Notes under the pieces: generated by a model | What the model was told of the DNA's origin: nothing | Databases searched by the model: none | Seen by the model: only the letters and a program-made list of their open reading frames with translations | Shown: positions 15,774-24,024 of the stretch, piece by piece | Position numbering within the stretch: position 1 is the stretch's first letter | Layout: each line of letters opens with the position of its first letter | Program-made: the position numbers and the translations under genes | Assembly (NCBI RefSeq): GCF_013426915.1 | Contig: NZ_AP023183.1 | Coordinates: 496,001-560,000, forward strand | DNA: 64,000 nt | Origin: Paraburkholderia sp. PGU19 | GTDB lineage: Bacteria; Pseudomonadota; Gammaproteobacteria; Burkholderiales; Burkholderiaceae | Direction of reading: 5' to 3'

Positions 15774-18293
15774 TTATTGTAGGCGCCTGATCGCCGATGC
15801 CAGTGACTGGGTGGTGGTCCAGAATGCCCCCCAGGGGTCCTCGGTCTGGAAACTGAGATATTCCCGCGCGGTCTGGACTGTCCACTGAGCGCCGCTCTTC
15901 AGTTCGGACAGCTGCTCCCACGCCACCGGCACCGACACGCCCATCCCGCGGCGCGCCCGCGCGGAGAATGCGGCGACCGTGGTCTGTGCCATCCCGTTGC
16001 GCAGGTAATCGACATACACCTTGCCAATGCGGTTCGATGCGCCCGATGTTGCGGAAAACCGATCGGGAATCGTCTTCGCCAGATGCCGGACGAATGCCTT
16101 CGAGAAGGCCTTCACCGCGTCGTAGTCAAGCCTCGGCGTGAGCGGGACGACGACGTGCAGCCCCTTGCCGCCACTCGTCTTCAGCCACGCCTGCAGTCCC
16201 AGCTCATGCAGCAAAGTCTGGACGAGCAGCGCCGCTTCCTGAACATGTGCCCATTTCACGCCCTCACCCGGATCCAGGTCGAAGATGACCCGGTCGGGCT
16301 TGTCAATCCGGCCGACGGTGGAATTCCACGTGTGAAACTCCACAGCGTTCATCTGGGCAGCCGACATCAGCGCGTCGGTGGTGTCGATGGTTAGCAGCGG
16401 TGGGTGATTCGGCCAGAGCTTGCGGTCGTGTGTCTTGATTCCTGGCATGCCTGTGCGCTCGACGTGTTTCTGAAAGAACTGCTCGCCCTCGATGCCGTCC
16501 GGCGCGCGAACCATGGCCACGGGCCGGTCCTTCAGGTGCGGCAACATCCACGTGGCGACGCTCTCGTAGTACCGCGCGAGATCGAGCTTCGTCACACCGC
16601 TTGACGGGTCGACGATCCGCTCCGGGTGCGTGACCTTGATCCGGGATACTTCGGGCGCATGCGCGAGCGTCTGACCGCCCTCGCGGACGACCCGGCGCGC
16701 CGGCTTGTCGACCCGCAACCCCTTGAACGACGCCTGCCGCACGACGCCGTCTGCTGTCCATTCGGCAAATTCAATCTCAGCGACCAGTTCCGGGCGCACC
16801 CAGCGCTCGCTCCCGGCCGCGCGCCGCGACCAGCGCCGGGATTTCGTGATGGCGACATCGAATGGTGCCGAATCTGTTTCGAGCGGCAAAAGGCGCTTCC
16901 ACAGATGGCGGCCGGTTCGGGCATCCCACCCCGTGCCCACACTGCCTGCATCGTGAAGCCTGCTGCCTTTGCTGCCCTCGTAATAGCCAAGCAGCAGGCT
17001 GCCCACTTCACCTTCCTTGCCACCGCGCGCGGTGAAGCCACAGATGACCAGTTCCTGCCGCAGTCGGCATTTGGCCTTCAGCCACGTCTGGGTTCGTCCC
17101 GATTCATATCGCGCGTCGCGGCGCTTGAGCATCAGGCCTTCCAGGCCCAGTCCGGCAGCAGCCTCGAAAACCCGCGTGGGTGGCGCCTCGAAATCCTGAC
17201 TGAACCGGATGCGTTCCGTGTCTCGGTCGAGTAATCTGGCGAGCAACGCGCGCCGCGTCCACAGCGGAACGTTTCGCAGATCCTGGCCGTCGAGATACGG
17301 CAGGTCGAACAGGAAAAAGACGATCTCCCTGTTTGCGGCGTTGTCGATCGCATCCTGCAGCGCACCGAAATCCGGCAGGCCGTCTTTGAGCGCCACGATT
17401 TCGCCGTCCAGCCATCCACTCGACACGGGAAGGCGTTCGACCTCCGCCGCGAGACTCGCGAGTTTTCTCGTCCAGTCATGCCCGCCGCTCGTGAACAGTC
17501 TTACGCGGCCATTGTCGACCCGCGCGAGCATCCGGTAGCCGTCCAGCTTCGCCTCGGTGATCCAGTCGCCCCCCGAGGGCAGCGACGAAGCCAGCGTCGC
17601 GCGTTGCGGCTCGAGCTTTGTGGGCAGCGGAGCCGCGATCGCAGCAGAGAGATCCAGTTCTGGGTCCGCCCTGCTTCTGGCGCGCCCCGCCTTCGGCTCG
17701 CGGTCTTCGACAAGTCCCAGCGGGTGGGTCGTCACGCTGTCTGGAAGCGCCTTGATGACGTCGAAGTCAGCGAGCGGACGCGCCCATTCGTCGCGCTTCT
17801 TGAACAACATCCACTGGTCCTGCCGGTCGTCGGGCTTTGAGATCCGCACCAGTTCCCACAGTCCGGCGAGCTTTTCGCCGTGGAGCCGGAAGACCAGCTT
17901 CCCTTTGCTCATGCTGTCGTGTGGATCACCGAGGGGTTCCCATGTACCCCGATCCCACACAATCACGGTGCCTGCACCGTACTGCTTCTTTGGAATCGTT
18001 CCCTCGAAAGCCGAATATTCGACGGGATGGTCCTCCACATGGATGGCCATGCGCTTTTCCTTCGGGTCGTAACACGGGCCTTTCGGGACGGCCCACGACA
18101 ACAGCACGCCGTCGTGCTCCAGCCGGACGTCATAGTGCAACCGGCTGGCCCAGTGCTTCTGGACGACGAAGCTCAGATCCCCGCTGGCGGTCAACTTCGA
18201 CGCAGCGGGCGCCGGCTCTGGCGTGACCAGAAAATCCCGTTTTCGTCGGTAGCGAGAAAGCGGCGGCGACGCCGGGGCGCGGTCAGATGCCAT
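15774..18293 (-). CDS. ligD: ATP-dependent DNA ligase D (phosphoesterase-ligase-polymerase)
   Basis: The 839-residue protein has the three-domain order known from Pseudomonas LigD. The 3'-phosphoesterase domain occupies about residues 35-190 (KHWASRLHYDVRLEHDG holds the metal-binding His and Asp). The ligase domain follows, with adenylated lysine at about 249 in EAKLDGYR and motif V-like LKAK near 405. The primase-polymerase domain starts near residue 553 (VTHPERIVDPSSG), with the catalytic DLDP motif. It repairs double-strand breaks with Ku, encoded next on the same strand. A 7-base inverted repeat (AGGCGCC...GGCGCCT, 15763-15788) overlaps the 3' end of the gene and could act as an attenuator or stabiliser. 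Frame intact. Confidence 0.95.
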   Translation of the reverse strand: MASDRAPASPPLSRYRRKRDFLVTPEPAPAASKLTASGDLSFVVQKHWASRLHYDVRLEHDGVLLSWAVPKGPCYDPKEKRMAIHVEDHPVEYSAFEGTIPKKQYGAGTVIVWDRGTWEPLGDPHDSMSKGKLVFRLHGEKLAGLWELVRISKPDDRQDQWMLFKKRDEWARPLADFDVIKALPDSVTTHPLGLVEDREPKAGRARSRADPELDLSAAIAAPLPTKLEPQRATLASSLPSGGDWITEAKLDGYRMLARVDNGRVRLFTSGGHDWTRKLASLAAEVERLPVSSGWLDGEIVALKDGLPDFGALQDAIDNAANREIVFFLFDLPYLDGQDLRNVPLWTRRALLARLLDRDTERIRFSQDFEAPPTRVFEAAAGLGLEGLMLKRRDARYESGRTQTWLKAKCRLRQELVICGFTARGGKEGEVGSLLLGYYEGSKGSRLHDAGSVGTGWDARTGRHLWKRLLPLETDSAPFDVAITKSRRWSRRAAGSERWVRPELVAEIEFAEWTADGVVRQASFKGLRVDKPARRVVREGGQTLAHAPEVSRIKVTHPERIVDPSSGVTKLDLARYYESVATWMLPHLKDRPVAMVRAPDGIEGEQFFQKHVERTGMPGIKTHDRKLWPNHPPLLTIDTTDALMSAAQMNAVEFHTWNSTVGRIDKPDRVIFDLDPGEGVKWAHVQEAALLVQTLLHELGLQAWLKTSGGKGLHVVVPLTPRLDYDAVKAFSKAFVRHLAKTIPDRFSATSGASNRIGKVYVDYLRNGMAQTTVAAFSARARRGMGVSVPVAWEQLSELKSGAQWTVQTAREYLSFQTEDPWGAFWTTTQSLASAIRRLQ

Positions 18294-18524
18294 GACAATT
18301 GATGAGGAGAACAGTTTTCTAGCAGATTGGGCATTCAGACAGTTCAGTAGCTTGCGACTTTCCGCTCGTCTTTCCTGCGCCTGATTGCGTTAGCCCACCC
18401 AACGGAATACGGCAAATCTGCGGCAGATCCTCTCGCGCGAAGAGCTCGCTCAACGCAAGCTGGTGGTCGATCCCTCGGGATGCAGACAAAAGAGCAGTTG
18501 CTCTCCGCTGGCGTTACCTCGGCT

Positions 18525-18818
18525 TCACTGGCTGGCGCCCGAGGGCACCGCGCTGGCCATCGAAGAGGGTGTAGCAACGGCTGGCGCCTCACTTGAGGAA
18601 GGCGGCGCAGTTGCGCCGGTCGCATTTTCGCTCGCGCTTTGCGCTGCCGCACTCTGGCCCGGCGTGCCGCTCACGCCCGCCGCGTTGGTCATGACGCTGC
18701 TGCTTGCTGAACTCATCGTGTCGCTGCTTTTTTCGTCGACTTTCTTGCAGGCGCTCGTGCCGAACATGAGTGCCGTCGTCGTCAGTACCGCGGACGCGTA
18801 ACGTGTAAATGATCGCAT
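18525..18818 (-). CDS. Small Ser/Ala-rich lipoprotein-like protein
   Basis: The 97-residue protein starts with a classic export signal (MRSFTRYASAVLTTTALMFG) ending in TSAC-KK, a lipobox-like site, although position -3 is Thr rather than Leu. The mature part is low complexity, rich in Ser, Ala, Gly and Thr. It is probably anchored in the envelope. No family recognised. It is transcribed away from the phosphatidylserine decarboxylase gene, with a shared intergenic region of about 165 bases. Confidence 0.65.
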   Translation of the reverse strand: MRSFTRYASAVLTTTALMFGTSACKKVDEKSSDTMSSASSSVMTNAAGVSGTPGQSAAAQSASENATGATAPPSSSEAPAVATPSSMASAVPSGASQ

Positions 18819-18984
18819 GGTCGAGACTCCCCCGCTGGACAGGGCCGACCTGTTGATGCGCCGGCTGGTGGGTATGTATCACATAGCAACGTCCGTTCCT
18901 TCCGGGTTTGCGTCGGCCAGTCGCTGGGCCGGGCCAGAATCTTGCACGCGCATCGATGGAACGCAACACGCTGCGAGGAATACG

Positions 18985-20247
18985 ATGACCAACAGGACAC
19001 GCACGCCACGCGAGCCGCGACGACGGCTTGGCGAATGGTTTCCCGACAGTGAAGAAGCAATTGCGCGCTTCCGGCTCGATCTGGCCGAACGCGCAAGAGA
19101 GCGAAAGGGTGAACATAAGGGCCGCGTGCCGATGGCACCTGTCGTTCAGGATCTCTCGACCCTGCTGCAGGGTGACCCCGTCCTTCGCATGGACCTCACC
19201 AACGCGATCGGCGAGGCGCGCGATGCCGGTTTTCAGCTCGGATACAGCTCGATCGACGAACTGATGGGCATCGTCGATTACATGATGACGTACGCACCGC
19301 CCTTCAGCGAATCCAGCCTGATTCATTGCCCGTTGAACGCCCTGCTCGACTGGCCGATGTGCATGCCGTCCGGCTATGCGCTGTTCCGCGATCCGACGTT
19401 GAACGCCCAGCTCAGACGCGTGCTGAATTTCTGGAGTGGGTTCCTGAGCGGGCCATATTCGCGCGAACACCTCAACAGCGATGCGCCGGGCGGCTGGTTC
19501 AGCCCCGAGGCCGATGCGAAGATCGGCCTGGCGCAGTTCCTGTGCGATCCGGACAAGTTGTACCGGGGTTTCCCGTCGTGGAATGGCTTTTTTACGCGCC
19601 AGTTCAAAGCCGACGCCCGACCCGTTGCCGCACCCGACGACGACAGGATAATCATCAGCGCGTGCGAGGCGTCGCCGTACAACCTTCAGCACGACGTCAG
19701 GCTTCACGACGCGTTCTGGATCAAGTCGCAGCCCTACTCGCTGCAGGAAATCTTCACGGCGCGCGAGGCAAAGACGGCAAGGCAGTTTGTCGGTGGTTCG
19801 GTCTATCAGGCATTTCTCAGCGCGTTCAACTATCACCGCTGGCATGCGCCCGTGGGCGGCCGCGTCACGCACGCGTACGTCGTGCCGGGCACCTGTTACT
19901 CGGACGCCGAGTCCGAAGGAGAAGATCCGGGTGGTCTGAACGATTCCCAAGGCTACACGACGGCCGTCGCGACGCGCGCGATCATCGTGATCGATTGCGA
20001 CGATGTGGCCATCGGCCCGGTTGGGTGTGTGTTCGTCGGCATGGCCGACGTGTCGTCGTGCATGATCGAAGCGCTACCGGGACAACGCGTTCGGAAGGGT
20101 GACGAGCTTGGTTATTTTCAGTACGGCGGCTCGACCTACTGTCTGATTTTCCGGCCAGACGTGGTTGGGCATTTCGTCCCGCAGGCGCCATTTCTTGACG
20201 ATGGCCCTCCCGTCCTGGTCAATGCGCACCTCGCCACTGCGCGCTGA
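18985..20247 (+). CDS. Phosphatidylserine decarboxylase with N-terminal PSDC-type domain
   Basis: A 420-residue member of the long phosphatidylserine decarboxylase group. Residues about 15-170 resemble the PSD-associated domain (IHCPLNALLDWPMCMPSGYA...NAQLRRVLNFWSGFLSGP...NSDAPGGWF). The catalytic part follows, with SWNGFFTRQFK, YHRWHAPVGG and a C-terminal YGGST motif where self-cleavage would create the pyruvoyl group (LGST/GGST class). It would convert phosphatidylserine to phosphatidylethanolamine, or act on a related carboxylic substrate. Start at 18985 is backed by AGGA; upstream in-frame Met codons fall in the promoter region of the divergent gene. Unlikely to be the housekeeping psd, given length and context. 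Confidence 0.85.
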   Translation: MTNRTRTPREPRRRLGEWFPDSEEAIARFRLDLAERARERKGEHKGRVPMAPVVQDLSTLLQGDPVLRMDLTNAIGEARDAGFQLGYSSIDELMGIVDYMMTYAPPFSESSLIHCPLNALLDWPMCMPSGYALFRDPTLNAQLRRVLNFWSGFLSGPYSREHLNSDAPGGWFSPEADAKIGLAQFLCDPDKLYRGFPSWNGFFTRQFKADARPVAAPDDDRIIISACEASPYNLQHDVRLHDAFWIKSQPYSLQEIFTAREAKTARQFVGGSVYQAFLSAFNYHRWHAPVGGRVTHAYVVPGTCYSDAESEGEDPGGLNDSQGYTTAVATRAIIVIDCDDVAIGPVGCVFVGMADVSSCMIEALPGQRVRKGDELGYFQYGGSTYCLIFRPDVVGHFVPQAPFLDDGPPVLVNAHLATAR

Positions 20248-20298
20248 TCGGGCGCGTCCAGCGCATCCGCATGGCCTTGCCTCTGAAGGAGCATGACG

Positions 20299-20484
20299 AT
20301 GAAAGTGAAAGTAGCCAATGAGGGCGACACGCCCATCCGGTTGATTGTCGACGGCGACCCCGTGCTGGCTGAAACGCTCGAGCCCGGTGCGGAAATGGTA
20401 ATCGCCGGAGAGCTGGTTGAGCTGGAGGATCTCGAACCCGGTCTCGAGAACGAAGACGAAGCCGACGATGAAGCGGAGCAGTAG
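20299..20484 (+). CDS. Small acidic protein, unknown
   Basis: A 61-residue, strongly acidic protein that starts with a beta-rich stretch (KVKVANEGDTPIRLIVDG) and ends in a Glu/Asp run. The ATG at 20299 is preferred over 20293 because GAAGGAG lies nine bases upstream. It follows the decarboxylase gene by about 50 bases on the same strand and is probably co-transcribed. No family recognised; the N-terminal half could be a small beta-sandwich. Confidence 0.55.
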   Translation: MKVKVANEGDTPIRLIVDGDPVLAETLEPGAEMVIAGELVELEDLEPGLENEDEADDEAEQ

Positions 20485-20574
20485 CGGTCCCGACAGGCCC
20501 TTTGTGAACGCCAGCTGCCGTGGTATTTTTCCCGCCGGTCGGGATAGATGGCGACCGGGACGCCATCCGCGAGC

Positions 20575-21441
20575 CTAGAGGATTGGTGCGCCCCCCGTCA
20601 CGGCGATCGTCGCACCGGATACGTAGCTCGCCTCGTCGGTTGCGAGCATCACGTAGGCGGGCGCGAGTTCGACAGGCTGACCGGGACGCTCCATTGGCAC
20701 CTGCCTGCCGAAGTTCTCGACTTTTTCCCGCGGCATGGTCGACGGAATCAGCGGCGTCCAGATCGGGCCAGGCGCGACGCAGTTGACGCGAATACCCTGT
20801 TTTGCCAGTAGCTGGGCGAGCCCTCCCGTGAAGTTCTGGATTGCGCCTTTCGTTGTCGCGTACGCGAGCAGTCCCGGGTTGGGCTTGTCTGCGTTGATGG
20901 ATGTCGTATTGATAATCGAACTACCCGGCTTCATGTGCCCGGCGGCAGAACGCACGATCCGGAACATCGCGCCGATATTTGTATCGAACGTTTTGTTCCA
21001 TTCTTCATCGGTGATTGCGTCGAGCGAATCATAGGTCATCTGATAGGCTGCATTGTTGACGATGATGTCGATCCGGCCGAATTCACTTATCGCGCGCTCG
21101 ACGCGTCCGTTGCACTGCGCCGTGTCACGGATGTCCCCGGGCATGAGTACCGCACGGCGACCCGCCTTTTCGACCCACCGTTGCGTCTCCTGTGCGTCTT
21201 CGTGCTCGTCCAGGTAGGAAATCAGCACGTCCGCCCCCTCGCGGGCGAACGCAATGGCCACAGCGCGCCCAATGCCACTGTCGCCGCCGGTGATGATCGC
21301 TGCCTTGCCTGCAAGGCGATCATGTCCAACATAGCTTTCCTCGCCATGATCGGGCTGCGGCTTCATCGGCGCGGTACGCCCCGGCACGGTGTCCTGCTGC
21401 TGCGCCGGAAAAGGTGGCGCAGGATGTCTGGTTCCAGTCAT
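20575..21441 (-). CDS. SDR-family oxidoreductase, stress-type, copy 1
   Basis: The 288-residue enzyme is a classical short-chain dehydrogenase: nucleotide-binding TGGDSGIGRA near residue 52, NNAA, catalytic Ser in NTTSIN and YATTK as the Tyr-x-x-x-Lys pair. The extended N-terminus with PQPDHGEESYVGHDRLAGK and the end SGATIAVTGGAPIL match the general-stress glucose/ribitol-dehydrogenase-like group (YhdF/YdaD type). The substrate is unknown. A second member with the same N-terminal signature lies at 47419-48348. The gene converges with the small acidic gene to its left. Confidence 0.88.
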   Translation of the reverse strand: MTGTRHPAPPFPAQQQDTVPGRTAPMKPQPDHGEESYVGHDRLAGKAAIITGGDSGIGRAVAIAFAREGADVLISYLDEHEDAQETQRWVEKAGRRAVLMPGDIRDTAQCNGRVERAISEFGRIDIIVNNAAYQMTYDSLDAITDEEWNKTFDTNIGAMFRIVRSAAGHMKPGSSIINTTSINADKPNPGLLAYATTKGAIQNFTGGLAQLLAKQGIRVNCVAPGPIWTPLIPSTMPREKVENFGRQVPMERPGQPVELAPAYVMLATDEASYVSGATIAVTGGAPIL

Positions 21442-21614
21442 TGCTATCTCCCATGTTCACCGCGTTTCCGGTCTCACCGGCCTGCGGAATATGCGTATTC
21501 CGGAGCAAGCGCCCGGCCACGAAACCGCGCTGCGTGCTCACCACTTTTCTGGCGTTTTACCCGATGCGCGTCGACTGATGCCGACAGTTCAATAACCCTT
21601 CCGCTTTGTTAAGG

Positions 21615-21989
21615 TCAGTCAGTCGCACTGAGTGCCGCTTCGCATGCGCGCCGGATGATCCGGTATTCAATGGCGCCGACGTCGATGGATCGTTGATTGT
21701 CGAAGACGGCATGCATGCCATCGGCGTCGAGCAGGCAGCCATGACACGCCGCGAGCCGCACCGCAATGGGTAAGGCACGACTAGAAATCGTTACGCGTCT
21801 GAGAACATCGAGCACGGTGGTGTCAGCCAGAAACCACCGACGCATGGCATCAACCGCCTGTGCGGCCGACATCCACACGCGGGCCTCGGAAAACACGAGC
21901 AGGTGCAAGGCTACGAGCAAGGTGAGCCGCGTGACCTGTCCTTCGACCTCACTGGTTAATGCCCCGCGGGTTGAATGTCGGCTGTCCAT
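21615..21989 (-). CDS. Hypothetical protein
   Basis: An intact 124-residue frame with GC-rich codon use. It is mostly helical with a hydrophobic segment near residues 22-34 (LTLLVALHLLVFS) and Ala/Arg-rich helices after it, and contains two Cys near residues 85 and 115. No family is recognised. A weak GGGGG sequence precedes the ATG. It may be a soluble helical protein. Confidence 0.45.
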   Translation of the reverse strand: MDSRHSTRGALTSEVEGQVTRLTLLVALHLLVFSEARVWMSAAQAVDAMRRWFLADTTVLDVLRRVTISSRALPIAVRLAACHGCLLDADGMHAVFDNQRSIDVGAIEYRIIRRACEAALSATD

Positions 21990-22406
21990 CTTGGCCCCCG
22001 GACAAGTGCGTCAATTTCGTCGAAGCATGAAACAGACCTACGGTGCCGCGTAGCTGTTAATGCCCAGACGGCCTTGCCATTCCCGGCACGCTCAGCTCAA
22101 CGAACGCGATCATCGACGACGTCTTTGCTGTGAATCCTCGTCGCCCGAGCCGAATGTGTCCCGCGACTGTATCGATCACGCGCTGAGGCACACCTCATGC
22201 TGAATGGGCGAAGCGAGCCTTCATGTAGAGCGGAACACTCGCACCGCATCCCTGGCCGGGACTCTCGTCCCGAGACCCGAGCGCCCGCATCCGGGTGCCG
22301 GTCGGTCAGCTGACCGATCTGCTGCTTGGGCAGTCTCCGCCGATTACCTGCTGGCGCTTCTTACCGCGCCAAGGCGATCGTTTTGTCTTCGAAAAAGGAG
22401 TCACTC
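21990..22406. other. Intergenic region upstream of the catalase remnant
   Basis: About 415 bases without a supported gene. Short plus-strand frames here have no family match. The region ends with a good Shine-Dalgarno (AAGGAG) for the decayed manganese catalase, so its promoter should lie here; I could not identify the boxes. Confidence 0.5.
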
Positions 22407-23117
22407 ATGTTTGCGCGCAACAAACGCCTGCAATACACCGTCCGCGTCGCCGCACCCAACCCCGGTCTCCAGTTTGGCGGTCCCCAGGGCGAACTCGCTA
22501 CCGCCTGCGGCTACTTCACGCAGGCCGTCGCCAAAGACGACGCCCGCCGCAAGGACATGCTCTTCGATATCGCCACCGAGGAACTCAGCCACCTGAAAGT
22601 GATTGGCTCGATCGTCGCCATGCGCAACAAGGGGGCCAAGAGCCAACTGGCGGAGGCCGTCGAGGAGGAAGTCAGACTTGTACCGCTCACTCACCGCGGG
22701 AGGCAACCACTCGCATACGACCGCCCTCCTCTACGGTGGCGGCCCTGCGCTGACCAATTCGGCAGGCGTGCCATGGAGCGCCGCCTACATCGACACCATC
22801 GGCGAGCCGACAGCCGATCTCAGGTCGAACTCTTTCCACAGGGCAAGCTCCCCGGTGGTGCGAAATTTACCAGCGTCCATTTCGATCTTTCAAAGGGCGA
22901 TGATGTGCGCGGCCCATGGAACGAAGGACGCGAATGGCAGTTTGACGGCAATCCGAAGCCCGCGGTCGATGGCGGTGACGGCACGGTGCAGGTGAATGTG
23001 CCGAAGGCGGACCTTGAGACACTGAAGGCCATGGCATCCCGTACCGCTTCAAACCCCGATGTCGATCCCACTACGGGCGCCGATCTGGGCGCCGGTCAGG
23101 AAACCACGACGAAGTGA
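22407..23117 (+). pseudogene. Manganese catalase, decayed
   Basis: The start (MFARNKRLQYTVRVAAPNP) and stretches such as QFGGPQGELATACGYF, DIATEELSHLKVIGSIV and LTNSAGVPWSAAYIDTIGEPTADLRSN identify a dimanganese catalase. Three faults are visible. About seven residues are missing between NPGL and QFGG, where relatives have a helix with a metal-ligand Glu. There is a frameshift after AEAVEEE (about 22670). A deletion of about 50 codons plus a second frameshift removes the stretch after TADLRSN up to PQGKLPGG, taking the other Glu/His ligands with it. The C-terminus (GPWNEGREWQFD...AVDGGDGTVQ) is present. Metal sites are lost, so activity is not expected. Confidence 0.85.
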
Positions 23118-23218
23118 GTGTAGGGATTGACGTGAAGGTCCGGTCGTTCGGTCGCGTGCGTCATTGAACCTCGCCGGCCGGACCATATGAATACACACGT
23201 TTTGTTTAGAGGCACAGC

Positions 23219-23869
23219 ATGCTCGGCATTGTGATCCCCGCACACAACGAAGAAAGATTTCTTCCTGCCTGCCTTCGTGCGATCAGGCGGGCTGCCCGGC
23301 ATCCCGGGCTCAACGGCGAGGAAGTCGCAGTCATGGTCGTGCTCGATGCATGCACCGATCGATCCACGCTGGTTGCTGCGCGATCGGGCGTCAGCACGAT
23401 CTCCATCGAGGCCCGCAATGTCGGCGTGGCGCGCGCCGCGGGCGCATCGGCCATGCTGGGAAAAGGCGCGCGCTGGCTTGCCTTTACCGACGCCGACAGT
23501 CGCGTGGCGCCCGACTGGCTGATCGCTCAACTGGCGTTAAAGACTGAGGCGGTCTGCGGCGTGATCTCAGTCGATGACTGGCGCGAGCACGATGCGGCCA
23601 CGCGCGAGGCGTTTTACCGGTCGTATGTTGACGCCGACGGGCACCGTCACGTGCATGGCGCGAATCTGGGCGTGTCGGCCCGGGCATATCGGCGTGCGGG
23701 CGGCTTCCGACCCATCGCGTGTAGCGAGGATGTCGCGCTCGTGGACATGCTGATCGCGACGGGAACAGCGATCGCCTGGAGCGCCGCGCCACGGGTCGTC
23801 ACGAGTGCCCGCATTGTTTCCAGGGCGCGCGGCGGATTCGGCGATACGCTCGCCATGCTTGGCGATTGA
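23219..23869 (+). CDS. Glycosyltransferase family 2
   Basis: A 216-residue GT-A-fold glycosyltransferase: IVIPAHNEERFLPACL at the N-terminus, VVLDACTDRS for nucleotide-sugar binding, and the metal-binding motif FTDADSRVAPDWL near residue 100. GANLGVSARAYRRAGGF and SEDVALVDML are typical of the acceptor side. It has no membrane helices and is on the short side for the family. It would transfer a sugar from a nucleotide donor to an unknown acceptor. It stands alone between the catalase remnant and the sigma-54 regulator. Confidence 0.88.
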   Translation: MLGIVIPAHNEERFLPACLRAIRRAARHPGLNGEEVAVMVVLDACTDRSTLVAARSGVSTISIEARNVGVARAAGASAMLGKGARWLAFTDADSRVAPDWLIAQLALKTEAVCGVISVDDWREHDAATREAFYRSYVDADGHRHVHGANLGVSARAYRRAGGFRPIACSEDVALVDMLIATGTAIAWSAAPRVVTSARIVSRARGGFGDTLAMLGD

Positions 23870-24024
23870 ACAAGCCGCAGTAGCTCTATTTCCAGCGGGC
23901 GCCGTGCGGCAAAATGGATCGTGGCGACGGGCAATGCGCTGTCACTGAGCCGCCGGGCTCGTAAATGCCTGTCGTTCGCGCCAGTTCCAAATCGTGGATT
24001 CACAACCGGATTCGCTTCGCTCCC

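Noticed and set aside
15774..18293. Several plus-strand frames over ligD
   Set aside because: All lie antisense to an intact three-domain LigD.
20485..20574. Inverted repeat TCCCGAC...GTCGGGA as shared terminator
   Set aside because: The loop is over 40 bases long and no T-run follows the stem, so termination is unlikely.
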